Positions 8,037 to 15,829 of a DNA stretch of 64,000 nt are shown here, piece after piece (positions within the stretch are counted from its first letter, which is position 1; every line of letters starts with the position of its first letter). The notes under the pieces are model-generated. The model saw only the letters and a list, made by a program, of their open reading frames with translations, ran no database searches and was not told the DNA's origin. Source of the DNA: Halorhabdus amylolytica (GTDB lineage: Archaea > Halobacteriota > Halobacteria > Halobacteriales > Haloarculaceae); contig NZ_SPQG01000002.1 in the NCBI RefSeq assembly GCF_004944975.1, positions 370,409 to 434,408 of the forward strand, read 5' to 3'. A program made the position numbers and the translations under genes.

Positions 8037-8261
8037 TCAGTCACTCTCGTTGGTCGTCACGCGAACCGTTCCGTCAACCTGCCAGTGAGCGTGATCAGCG
8101 TCCTCGCCAACCTTGCTTGGAACTGCCACATTCATATCTTCAAACTCGTACACGATTTCGGCACCCCGACCGGTCAGTCTATCGTAGAGGCCGACCGCGA
8201 GCTCGGGCCAGCTGGTCGTTTCCTCGATACGCTTTTCGGATTCTGTTTCAGTTTCACTCAT
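8037..8261 (-). CDS. Hypothetical small protein (74 aa), first gene of a two-gene unit
   Basis: A 74-residue acidic protein starting MSETETESEKRIEET and continuing WPELAVGLYDRLTGRGAEIVYEFEDMNVAVPS. I do not recognise the family. On the minus strand a TATA-like GCTATAAGTG lies about 30 bp upstream of the ATG (8259-8261), which supports a real leaderless gene. The next gene starts 2 bp after its stop. Its pairing with a second small orphan suggests a two-subunit function, possibly a complex, but nothing in the sequence says which. Confidence 0.65.
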   Translation of the reverse strand: MSETETESEKRIEETTSWPELAVGLYDRLTGRGAEIVYEFEDMNVAVPSKVGEDADHAHWQVDGTVRVTTNESD

Positions 8262-8645
8262 GATTTACCAGTAGGGTTAGTTGCACTTATAGCTATGCCA
8301 CAAATCGAAAAGACAAACTGCCAATCGTCCCCCGTTGCACTATCGAGAATCGGACGGAGACAGATCGATCATCAGTCAGTCCGGTATTCAGGGCTTCGTT
8401 TCCTGCTGGGTTGGCACTGACGACAGACTCGGTAGACGGCACTGTCTCCACCGCCGAATTCATCTCTGTCAATACTGGCGAGACCGATACAGAGGGTGAA
8501 TACAGTGCTCGGCCACCGTTTCCCTCACGTTGTTCCCAAGAACCAACTGCTCAGTGGGGATATCCCCACTGAATGGAGCATCACACGGTACACGAACGTC
8601 TTCTCTGAAGTGGTTCGGTGGGATCACCCGGAATAGCCGACGGTA
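8262..8645. other. 384-bp intergenic region with a palindrome
   Basis: No supported gene. It contains the minus-strand promoter of the 8037-8261 gene at the left end and a perfect 22-bp palindrome at 8551-8572. Short open frames around 8490-8640 are not convincing. Confidence 0.5.
8551..8572. repeat. Perfect 22-bp palindrome downstream of the PiT gene
   Basis: TCAGTGGGGAT followed at once by its exact reverse complement, with no loop. It lies 74 bp beyond the 3' end of the PiT-family gene. A loopless palindrome of this length is better suited to binding a dimeric protein than to forming a terminator hairpin. Confidence 0.7.
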
Positions 8646-9818
8646 TCACGCGATTCCAAACACGAGTACTGTCCCATAGCCCAGTCCCAACGATAGCGTG
8701 AGCGAACCGATCCACGCGAGGACGGTCACCCCCAGCTTTCGGCGGCTAACGTCGGCCCCGCCGACGGCCAGGCCGCTGCCGACGATGCCGCTGACGATGA
8801 TTTCGTTGAACGAGACCGGTACACCCAGGAGGACAGCGAGCTGGGCGATCAGAAACGAGGGAACCAGTGTCGCGATCGAGCGGCGCGGCCCCAGCGAGGC
8901 GTACTCCTGGGAGAGGGCGGTGATCATCCGCGGCGCCCCGGTCCAGGAACCGACGAGCATGCCGAGCCCGCCACCCAGCAGGATGGCGAACGTGGGCACG
9001 ATCGACTGGCCGTCGAAGAGTGGGAGCAACGGGCCGACGGCCAGGCCGACCTGACTCGCGCCCGCGGAGAACGCCACGAGCGAGCCGAGCGCCAGGAGAA
9101 AGCGCCGGAGCCCACCGTTCAAGTCACGGCGCAGGTCCCAGCGGACGACGAACGCGCTCGCGACCCCTGCCAGCGCCGTGACCAGCGGGACGGCAAGCGC
9201 ATCGGGGACAGGCAACAGGCGCCCCCCGGCAGCGGCGACGGTCCCACCTATACTTCCGAGGAACGCGAACTCCAAGTTCACGACCACGGCACTGACGAGC
9301 GCGGCGAGAATGGGGACGCTCAGGTCTTCGGGAACGTCCGGACGTGGGAGCGTCCGTGCGATGGCAAATGCGACAGCACCGCCACCGATCGGCGTCAGGA
9401 CCCACAGCGCGCCGACTTCGCGGTACTTCGCCCAGGCCGGGTCGCCGCCCAGCGCCAGCCCGACGCCGATCACCGCGCCAGTCACGGTGAACGCGGTCGC
9501 GATCGGATAGCCCGTCTTGATCCCGATCGTCATCAGTCCCGCACCGATCAACAGGACGGCGATGACGCCCGTCGGCGGAAGCGTGACGCCATCGACGAGT
9601 CCGCTCCCGACGGCTTCCGAGACGTTTCCGCCCTGGGTCACCGCGCCGAGAAATCCGAGGATGCCGACGACCAGTGCCGCCCGGAGCGTCGAGATGGCGT
9701 TGGCACCCACGGCGGGGGCAAAGGGAGTCGCGCCGCTGGAGCCAGCGCCGATGACCCACGCCATGAACAGGCTCGCGAGGCTCGCGACGGCGAACAGTCC
9801 GATCGTGGCTGGATCCAT
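8646..9818 (-). CDS. PiT-family anion permease (390 aa)
   Basis: A polytopic permease of the inorganic phosphate transporter family (PiT/PF01384-like). It has the duplicated layout of the family: residues near 36 read AVGANAISTLRAAL in place of the usual GANDVANAFGT, and a second copy near 280 reads GGLGMLVGSWTGAPRMITAL. About ten membrane helices can be seen. PiT relatives such as CysP carry sulfate or thiosulfate. The neighbours here are two YeeE/YedE genes and a persulfide-type MBL-rhodanese on the same strand, so a sulfur oxyanion is as likely a substrate as phosphate. The gene is 24 bp downstream of the YeeE gene, probably in one operon. Confidence 0.85.
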   Translation of the reverse strand: MDPATIGLFAVASLASLFMAWVIGAGSSGATPFAPAVGANAISTLRAALVVGILGFLGAVTQGGNVSEAVGSGLVDGVTLPPTGVIAVLLIGAGLMTIGIKTGYPIATAFTVTGAVIGVGLALGGDPAWAKYREVGALWVLTPIGGGAVAFAIARTLPRPDVPEDLSVPILAALVSAVVVNLEFAFLGSIGGTVAAAGGRLLPVPDALAVPLVTALAGVASAFVVRWDLRRDLNGGLRRFLLALGSLVAFSAGASQVGLAVGPLLPLFDGQSIVPTFAILLGGGLGMLVGSWTGAPRMITALSQEYASLGPRRSIATLVPSFLIAQLAVLLGVPVSFNEIIVSGIVGSGLAVGGADVSRRKLGVTVLAWIGSLTLSLGLGYGTVLVFGIA

Positions 9819-9842
9819 ACGTGAGAGAGAATCGGAACGCGA

Positions 9843-10304
9843 TCAGTTCGTTCGTGATCGCCAGACGCCCTGGAGATACGCGCCGACGAACATCCCGCCG
9901 ATGGCGATCAGGATCGGCCAGTTGCCGATCCCGAGGCTGGCGTACCCGGAGCCCGGACAGACACCGGAGATTCCCCAGCCCAGGCCGAAGATAACCCCCC
10001 CGACCAGGACGTTCCGGTCGAAGGACTTCAGTCGACGGCCGTAGATGTCGCCGGTCAGCGGCGCACGCTCGCGGAGTTGCGGAACGAGAGCGAACGCGAG
10101 CCCCGAGACGATCGCCGCGCCGAACATCACGAACAGCAGACCCAGATCGACCAGTTGCAGGAAGTCCAGAACCACCTCAGGGCGAGCCATGTGACTCGCG
10201 GCAAGCCCGAACCCGAACAACAGGCCGCCGAGGAGGATCACCGGCATGAACAGCGGATGCCGGCCACTTTGCTGAGGGTCCTGCCGTGGCGTTTCGTCAC
10301 TCAT
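9843..10304 (-). CDS. YeeE/YedE family sulfur transport protein, half 2 (153 aa)
   Basis: A small membrane protein of the YeeE/YedE (thiosulfate or sulfur-compound transporter) family. The signature ISGVCPGSGYASLGIGN carries the conserved cysteine, and there are four or so helices. The start ATG (10302-10304) overlaps the stop of the upstream YeeE half by one base (TCAT on the plus strand), so the two are translationally coupled. Bacterial YeeE proteins have both halves in one chain, so this pair is a split version. The leading residues MSDETPRQDPQQSGRHP are cytoplasmic and hydrophilic. The open frame upstream of that ATG is arginine-rich and out of character. Confidence 0.9.
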   Translation of the reverse strand: MSDETPRQDPQQSGRHPLFMPVILLGGLLFGFGLAASHMARPEVVLDFLQLVDLGLLFVMFGAAIVSGLAFALVPQLRERAPLTGDIYGRRLKSFDRNVLVGGVIFGLGWGISGVCPGSGYASLGIGNWPILIAIGGMFVGAYLQGVWRSRTN

Positions 10305-10822
10305 CAGGGCCGCACCCCCAGGGCCATGACGACCTGGGCCGTCGCGATCGCGACAGCCAGGAAGGTGATCACGCCGACCAGTGACGTCTTCGAGCGCGAG
10401 CCGATCCCGCAGACGCCGTGCCCGGAGGTACAGCCCTTGCCGATCCGCGTCCCGACGCCGACGAGGACCCCCCCGGCCAGCAGTCGCCACCACTGGACGT
10501 CGGTCGTCCAGACCTCGCCCTGCCAGATGACGGCGTAGACGGCCGCCCCGAGGACGATCCCGACGGTGAAGACGAGCCGCCAGTCACGCGAGGCGCGGTA
10601 CTGCTGAAAGCGCGAGCGATCCGAGACGTAGGTCAGCGTCGATTCGAGGAAGGAACTCGCGCCGGGAGCGATGGCCGTGGCGGCGTAGATGACGGCCGTC
10701 CCGAGGCCGACGAACAGCCCGCCAACGGCGTAGCGGGTAATTCCTTCGGGGAACAGCGTCTCGAACAGCGAGAGGACGATCAGGTCCGGGAACGGCGATA
10801 GAGCGGTCGGGTCGAGGAACAT
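10304..10822 (-). CDS. YeeE/YedE family sulfur transport protein, half 1 (172 aa)
   Basis: Membrane protein with the family signature GKGCTSGHGVCGIGS near residues 130-145. These cysteines are thought to relay thiosulfate or persulfide sulfur across the membrane in YeeE. There are four to five helices, and the N-terminus is MFLDPTALSPFPDLIVLS. It precedes and overlaps the second YeeE half and lies 9 bp downstream of the rhodanese-MBL gene. The implied route is uptake of a reduced sulfur anion by the YeeE pair followed by oxidation or sulfur transfer by the MBL-rhodanese. The exact compound cannot be read from the sequence. Confidence 0.9.
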   Translation of the reverse strand: MFLDPTALSPFPDLIVLSLFETLFPEGITRYAVGGLFVGLGTAVIYAATAIAPGASSFLESTLTYVSDRSRFQQYRASRDWRLVFTVGIVLGAAVYAVIWQGEVWTTDVQWWRLLAGGVLVGVGTRIGKGCTSGHGVCGIGSRSKTSLVGVITFLAVAIATAQVVMALGVRP

Positions 10823-10831
10823 GCGCGTCGA

Positions 10832-12025
10832 TCAGTCTCCGGCGAGTGAATCCTGGCTGGCCGCGCAGTTGTTCGGGCCGAGTTCGAGGCGAAAGGCCTC
10901 CTCGTCGTCGATCTGATTCTGCCCCAGATTCGTCGCGATGATGTCCTCGTAGTTTGCCGGGCGGGGCGGCATGTCCGCGAGGATCAACTCGACGAAGTCC
11001 TCGACGTCCATCGAGAGGGCGTCCATCTCGTCCCGGAGGTCGCCAAGCGGCGCGGTGTAGGTACCGTCGGCGGCGGGTTCGGCGGCGTCGCTGGTGTGGC
11101 CGCCGGCGATCAGCACGTCGTCGGAAAGCGTCAGGATGCGCTCCTGGAGCGTCTCGTAGAGCTGCCGGGCGGCGTCTTCGGCCCCTTCGTCACCGGCTTC
11201 CAGGTCCGGGCGGGCGACACTTTCGACGAACAGCCCGTCGCCGGTCGCGAGGAGGCTGTCACCCACGAGGTAGGAGGTCATTCCGGTCGTATGACCGGGA
11301 GTGTGGATCGCCTCGATCTCGACGTCACCGACGGTGAAGACGTCGCCGTCTTCGGCGGCGGTCAAAACGTCTGTGTCTTCGACGCCCCGGTCGATCGCCG
11401 CGGCTGGTAGGACGGCTTCGACGCCCTCTGCAGCGAGTGGGCGGATGCCAGAGACGTGGTCGGCGTGGACGTGCGTGTCCAGCGCGTAGACGAGGTCGGC
11501 GTCGTGTTCCGCGGCGTCTTCGAGATATCGGTCGGTGAACGCCCGAAGGGGGTCGATCACTGCGGCCTCACCGTCGTCGACAGCGAGGTATCCCAGACAG
11601 CCACTGGAGGGCCGTTGATACTGGAAGACGGTCCCCTGGCCATCGTAGTTCGTGACTTCAACGGCCTCGTAGATCTCCGCCCAGCCGTTCATGCCCTCGG
11701 CAACGTTGACTGCGTCGTAGCCTTCTCCCTTCAACAGACCCGCGATGTAATCGCTGGCCTCTCCCTTCGCACAGACGACGACGATCTCCTCGTCGTCCGG
11801 GAGCGATTCGAAGATGTCCTCGCCGATGTCGTCGTCGAGGAATTCGTAATACGGGACGTTGATCGCCTCGACCGACTCGCCCTCGATGTGCCACTCCTCG
11901 TACTCGCTGCCCATCCGAACGTCGAGGATCGTGATCGCTTCCCCCTCTTCGATCCGAGACCTGAGCGTCGTCGGTTCGATCGCCGTTGCCGTTTCCTCCG
12001 GTGTCGGGAAATCCACGTCAGCCAT
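10832..12025 (-). CDS. Rhodanese-MBL fusion, persulfide dioxygenase-like (397 aa)
   Basis: An N-terminal rhodanese domain (about 15-120) has the active loop VVVCAKGEAS, where the cysteine would carry the persulfide. It is followed by a metallo-beta-lactamase domain (about 130-340) with THVHADHVSG, HTPGHTTGM, TGDGLF and GGHTSD, giving the iron or zinc ligands. The C-terminal 50 residues (PPRPANYEDI, NQNQ-like) are the usual tail of ETHE1-like and rhodanese-MBL proteins. These enzymes oxidise glutathione- or protein-bound persulfide to sulfite. The ATG at 12025 lies about 30 bp from a minus-strand TATA-like CTTATGTG. It heads the operon with the two YeeE genes and the PiT gene. Confidence 0.92.
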   Translation of the reverse strand: MADVDFPTPEETATAIEPTTLRSRIEEGEAITILDVRMGSEYEEWHIEGESVEAINVPYYEFLDDDIGEDIFESLPDDEEIVVVCAKGEASDYIAGLLKGEGYDAVNVAEGMNGWAEIYEAVEVTNYDGQGTVFQYQRPSSGCLGYLAVDDGEAAVIDPLRAFTDRYLEDAAEHDADLVYALDTHVHADHVSGIRPLAAEGVEAVLPAAAIDRGVEDTDVLTAAEDGDVFTVGDVEIEAIHTPGHTTGMTSYLVGDSLLATGDGLFVESVARPDLEAGDEGAEDAARQLYETLQERILTLSDDVLIAGGHTSDAAEPAADGTYTAPLGDLRDEMDALSMDVEDFVELILADMPPRPANYEDIIATNLGQNQIDDEEAFRLELGPNNCAASQDSLAGD

Positions 12026-12314
12026 GGTGTCGCTCGTTCGTACCGTCCGCTCGCACATAAGCGTTCTCATAGTCTTGGAAAAAGCACACAATATTCTCCG
12101 GGACTGCCCACCGGCATAAATCGTCGGAGGTCTCCGACAGAGGCGACCGTTATTTGAACAACCCCCTATATTCGGGACCTTGAAGTGATTGCCATAGCGC
12201 AACGGTATTCAGTTAGTGATTAGTAGTTCGAATAACGCACAATACTGCTGGGATCGATAGGATCGACGCGAACGACTGTCGCGGTCGGGGTGTGCGTAAC
12301 TCGTGACTCGTCGT
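12026..12314. promoter_or_regulatory. Control region upstream of the rhodanese-MBL operon
   Basis: 289 bp with no gene. A TATA-like stretch (minus strand, 12053-12060) serves the rhodanese-MBL gene. Farther up are CACACAATATTC near 12086-12097, TTG-AA-CAA at 12154-12161 and CGCACAATACT near 12236-12246, all related to sequences before uspA and the TauE unit. The Lrp/TRASH gene ends at the far side. Confidence 0.4.
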
Positions 12315-12908
12315 TCAGTCCTCGACGCCCGCGGCCAGTTCCTCGTAGCGGTCGACGAACTTCGACTGACAGGATTGACAGCAGAAGTGATAGACGTCGC
12401 CGTCCAGTGTCGCGGTCTCTCCCTCGGTCGTCACGGTGTTCCCGCACTCCGCACACTCCGGTGCGAGTTCGCCCGTCCCGAGCTGTGGCGTCCACTCGCT
12501 GTCGGCCAGCAATCGAACGTCGATCTCTTCGATTGTCGCCAGGTCGGCATGCTCGGCCAAGAACTCCCTCACGTTACGCTGATCGACGTGGGCGATCACG
12601 AGGACGGTGCCCTCGGCCGTCCGGAAGACGTGTTCGACTGCTTCCGCCTCGTCGATCCCGTCCGCGACGGCTCCCGTGTCGGGTCGCGTCCGGAGTTCGA
12701 TCAGTACTGGGACGCCCTCTCTGAGCATCGACCGATCGAGGTCGAGCGTGAACCCTTCGATCAACCCGATCTCTCCGAGTCGTTCGACCCGATCCGAGAC
12801 CGCCGGGGCCGAGAGGTCGACCGCGTCGGCGATGTCACTGTAGGGCCGCCGGGCGTCTTCGAGTAACAGGCGAAGAATGTCCCGATCCGTGTCGTCGAGT
12901 CCGCGCAT
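12315..12908 (-). CDS. Lrp/AsnC-type regulator with C-terminal TRASH metal domain
   Basis: A DNA-binding regulator. The N-terminal winged helix (about 1-60: MRGLDDTDRDILRLLLEDAR, then SDRVERLGEIGLI) is followed by a ligand domain (about 65-145). A TRASH-like zinc ribbon ends the chain: CAECGNTV, then FCCQSCQSKF. TRASH domains bind soft metals such as copper, and haloarchaeal Lrp-TRASH proteins are linked to metal or sulfur stress. The ATG at 12908 is chosen because it begins at the HTH; the frame runs on to 13244 without sense. The gene lies upstream of the sulfur operon on the same strand, so it is a good candidate for its regulator. Confidence 0.92.
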   Translation of the reverse strand: MRGLDDTDRDILRLLLEDARRPYSDIADAVDLSAPAVSDRVERLGEIGLIEGFTLDLDRSMLREGVPVLIELRTRPDTGAVADGIDEAEAVEHVFRTAEGTVLVIAHVDQRNVREFLAEHADLATIEEIDVRLLADSEWTPQLGTGELAPECAECGNTVTTEGETATLDGDVYHFCCQSCQSKFVDRYEELAAGVED

Positions 12909-13035
12909 ATTTCGACCCTCGATGGCCTGGTGTTTACCTCTTTGGTCGATCTGGGCCCGTTCCGGAGCGATCGGGACATCCCGGCGTTCTGCCGGCTGGC
13001 CAACCGTTAACCGGATTGACAGCCAGGGACGTGAT

Positions 13036-14403
13036 ATGCGTTCCCGACTGACGCGACGCGAGCTCCTCGCATCGGGAGCCACGGCGCTCGGCGTGGGGAT
13101 AGCGGGATGTACTGATCGCTCGGAGACGACCACCGATCGGACGACAGCGACGATCACGGCGGACGGATCGGGGACGATCCCGCCGGGTGACGGGACGGGA
13201 CTGCCCGACAGCGTCGGGGTCGAACTCGTCGCTTCGGGGTTCACCGCCCCGATTGCCCTCGCGTTTCTAGACGAGGAGACGCTTCTGGTCGCCGATCAGG
13301 CGGGAGTCGTTCGCGTCGTCACCGACGGCCGACTCCGCGAGCAACCGCTTCTCGACGTTCGCGACGGCATGGTGTCGCTGTCGGGGTACGAGGAACGTGG
13401 GTTGCTCGGGATCGCTCTCCATCCGGATTACCCGGACGACCCGAGACTGTTCGTCCGTTACAGTGCATCGCCCCGCGACGGGACACCCGATTCTTATTCG
13501 CACACGTTCGTTCTCTCGTCGGTCGAAATCGATCCCGACGCCCTCGTGGCCGACCCCGACAGCGAGCGGTCGATCCTCGAAATTCCCGAACCTCAAGGTA
13601 ATCACAATGCCGGTGCGATCGCTTTCGGTCCCGACGATCACCTTTACGTCGGCGTCGGCGACGGCGGCGGTGCCGACGACACGGGCAACGGACACGTCGA
13701 TGACTGGTACGACGACAACGCGGGGGGAAACGGTCAAGACGTGACCGAGAACTTGCTGGGGAGTATCCTGCGGATCGACGTCACGGATACCGGCGACGAA
13801 GCGTACGCTGTCCCCGATGACAATCCGCTCGTCGGCAGCGAGGGATTGGACGAACACTTCGCCTGGGGCTTTCGCAACCCCTGGGGGATGTCCTTCCACG
13901 AGGGCGAACTCTACGTGGCGGACGTCGGTCAGAACCGCTTCGAGGAGATCGATCACGTCCGGGCGGGCGGCAACTACGGGTGGAACGTCCGGGAGGGTGA
14001 CCACTGCTTCAGCACTGACTCGCCGAGTTCTCCGCCCGAGTCGTGCCCGACCGAGACCGCCGACGGTGACCCGCTGATCGAGCCCGTCATCGCGTATCCC
14101 CACAGCGGCCAGCCGATCAGCGGGGTCGCGGTCATTGGCGGGTACGTCTACGCCGGAGAGGCGATCCCCGGGCTGGCAGGCCGGTACGTCTTCGCCGACT
14201 GGCAGGCCGACGGGAATCTCTTCGTGGGGACCCCTACCGACGAGAAGCCCTGGCAGATCGACGTGCTCCCGGTGGACGGCGAGTTCGGATCGTTCGTGCT
14301 TGGATTCGGCCGCGACCCGGTGGGAGAGAACTACGTCTGTACGACCGAACAGGCCCAGGTGGCCGGATCGACCGGGGCAGTGTATCGGCTTACGACGGCT
14401 TGA
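13036..14403 (+). CDS. PQQ-dependent sugar dehydrogenase family, Tat lipoprotein (455 aa)
   Basis: A soluble aldose sugar dehydrogenase-like beta-propeller, anchored outside the membrane. The signal is a Tat lipoprotein type: TRRELLASG, then a short hydrophobic run and the lipobox GIAGC. A Thr-rich linker follows. The propeller shows the family motifs GLLGIALHPDYP, GNHNAGAIAFGPDDHLYVGV, WGFRNPWGMSF, NYGWNVREGDHC and GGYVYAGEAIPGLAGRYVFA. These bind PQQ and calcium in characterised relatives. Start: ATG 13036 at the signal peptide; the frame is open further up but overlaps the divergent regulator. The oxidised sugar is unknown. It stands alone. Confidence 0.9.
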   Translation: MRSRLTRRELLASGATALGVGIAGCTDRSETTTDRTTATITADGSGTIPPGDGTGLPDSVGVELVASGFTAPIALAFLDEETLLVADQAGVVRVVTDGRLREQPLLDVRDGMVSLSGYEERGLLGIALHPDYPDDPRLFVRYSASPRDGTPDSYSHTFVLSSVEIDPDALVADPDSERSILEIPEPQGNHNAGAIAFGPDDHLYVGVGDGGGADDTGNGHVDDWYDDNAGGNGQDVTENLLGSILRIDVTDTGDEAYAVPDDNPLVGSEGLDEHFAWGFRNPWGMSFHEGELYVADVGQNRFEEIDHVRAGGNYGWNVREGDHCFSTDSPSSPPESCPTETADGDPLIEPVIAYPHSGQPISGVAVIGGYVYAGEAIPGLAGRYVFADWQADGNLFVGTPTDEKPWQIDVLPVDGEFGSFVLGFGRDPVGENYVCTTEQAQVAGSTGAVYRLTTA

Positions 14404-14466
14404 GGAGGGGGACTCCGCGCTACCGCATCAGTTGAAAACCCGGCCGGGGAACCCCCGTCCTCGCTC

Positions 14467-14548
14467 ATACGGATTATTGTCGTGATGTACCGGTATCCGT
14501 CGACCCCCGGGTCGGCGTCATCCGGGAATAATCGACAATAATCCGTAT
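14467..14548. repeat. 82-bp palindromic element, copy A, with 16-bp terminal inverted repeats
   Basis: Left end ATACGGATTATTGTCG (14467-14482), right end CGACAATAATCCGTAT (14533-14548), a perfect match. The core contains ACCGGTATCCGTCGACCC and a smaller inverted repeat around CCCGGG. A second copy is at 57131-57212. It lies between two convergent genes, and its last base is shared with the stop codon of the PfpI gene. Confidence 0.85.
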
Positions 14549-15141
14549 CAGTCGTCCGCCGCCGCGACCGCGCCGTGTTCGATGTCCGTCCCCAGCAGAT
14601 CGAGGAACTCCGCGAGCCACTCGGGATGATCGGGCCAGGCCTGGCCGGTCACTAAGTTGCGATCGCGGGTGACTCCGTCGACCCACGAACAGCCGGCGGC
14701 CTCGACCTCCGCCTGTACCGCGGGGTAGGCGGTCATCTCGTACCCATCGAGGACACCGGCCGCAGCGAGGATCTGCGGTCCGTGACAGATCGACGCCACC
14801 GGCTTTTCGGCCTCGAAGAAATGCTGTACTGCGTCGATGACCTCGTCGTACCCCCGGAGATACTCCGGCGCACGCCCGCCCGGGACGACGAGGCCGTCGT
14901 AGTCGGCTGGATCGACCTCGCTCATCGTCGCCGTCAACTCGAAGTTGTGTCCACGCTCCTCCAGATAGGTCTGGTCGCCACGGAAGTCGTGGATCGCGGT
15001 CTTGATCGTCTCCCCTGCCTCCTTCTCGGGACAGACCGCATCCACCTCGTGGCCGGCCATCTGTAGGGCCTGGAACGGTACCATGATCTCGTAGTCCTCG
15101 CCGAAGTCGCCGACGATCATCAGGAGTCGTTTCCCATCCAT
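14548..15141 (-). CDS. DJ-1/PfpI family protein (197 aa)
   Basis: A class I glutamine amidotransferase-like fold of the DJ-1/PfpI superfamily, possibly a deglycase, protease or stress chaperone. The nucleophile elbow is ASICHGPQILAAAG with Cys and His adjacent, near residue 118. The acidic partner is in FGEDYEIMVPFQ at about 13-25. YDGLVVPGGRAPEYLR is the oxyanion-side motif. At 197 aa it is of normal length. A TATA-like box lies around 15170-15177 on the minus strand, about 30 bp from the ATG. The 3' end touches repeat element copy A. Confidence 0.9.
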   Translation of the reverse strand: MDGKRLLMIVGDFGEDYEIMVPFQALQMAGHEVDAVCPEKEAGETIKTAIHDFRGDQTYLEERGHNFELTATMSEVDPADYDGLVVPGGRAPEYLRGYDEVIDAVQHFFEAEKPVASICHGPQILAAAGVLDGYEMTAYPAVQAEVEAAGCSWVDGVTRDRNLVTGQAWPDHPEWLAEFLDLLGTDIEHGAVAAADD

Positions 15142-15355
15142 TGTAAATCACGCGCTGGTGCGCAACTTCTATAATGGTCGTTCGTTAGATAAATGTTCGC
15201 CGTGAGCGACCTCTTCCAGGCCGGGACGCTCCGGAGTCTCCGACACCGCAATCCCATCGTTCCGTGTGGCCCCATTCGGTGCCAGTGATTTGGGTCGTAG
15301 CTACTGGGTATTGAGTTATATTCTCCCCTCGCGAAGTGATTGTCGAGAGAATCCG

Positions 15356-15796
15356 ATGATACCCACACAGTTCCTTCTGGCGGCATCTTCCCGATCGATC
15401 CGACTGTCCGTCTTCCTCTATCCACTGGGCGTCTGGGTACTCATGGCCGTGCTCGCAGTACTGAACGGCGGCATCCGTGAGGTCGTATTGATCCCGCGCA
15501 TCGGCGAGTACGCCGGCCACGTCCTCAGCACGGTCTTGCTTGTCGGTGCGATCCTCGTCGTCTCCTTCGGGTACTTCCGCTGGACGACGATCGAGTACGC
15601 CTGGATCGAATTGCTACTCGTGGGCGTCCTCTGGACGGTTCTCACCGTCGGCTTCGAGTTCCTGGTCGGCTACGCGGAAGGGACACCCGCCTCGGTCACG
15701 CTTGGACAGTACAACGTCCTGGCGGGCCAGGTCTGGATCGCCGTTCCGTTGACGCTGTTGGCGGCGCCGCTGTTGTTCGGCTGGTATCTCTCCTGA
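15356..15796 (+). CDS. Hypothetical four-helix membrane protein (146 aa)
   Basis: Not recognised by family. The product starts MIPTQFLLAASSRS and has four hydrophobic segments (about 17-36, 52-72, 78-100 and 122-143). A conserved-looking polar patch, GFEFLVGYAEG, lies between helices 3 and 4. The start ATG at 15356 is preceded by a TATA-like GAGTTATATT about 35-44 bp upstream (15312-15321). The longer frame from 15266 would overlap the promoter of the divergent PfpI gene. It is convergent with the ABC permease gene that follows. Confidence 0.7.
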   Translation: MIPTQFLLAASSRSIRLSVFLYPLGVWVLMAVLAVLNGGIREVVLIPRIGEYAGHVLSTVLLVGAILVVSFGYFRWTTIEYAWIELLLVGVLWTVLTVGFEFLVGYAEGTPASVTLGQYNVLAGQVWIAVPLTLLAAPLLFGWYLS

Positions 15797-15829
15797 TCTA
15801 CCCGGAGAGCCGTTGCTGATTACACTGAC

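Noticed and set aside
8490..8640. Possible gene tail in the intergenic region before the PiT 3' end
   Set aside because: A short open frame reads plausibly, but it has no start, no family likeness, and contains the palindrome.
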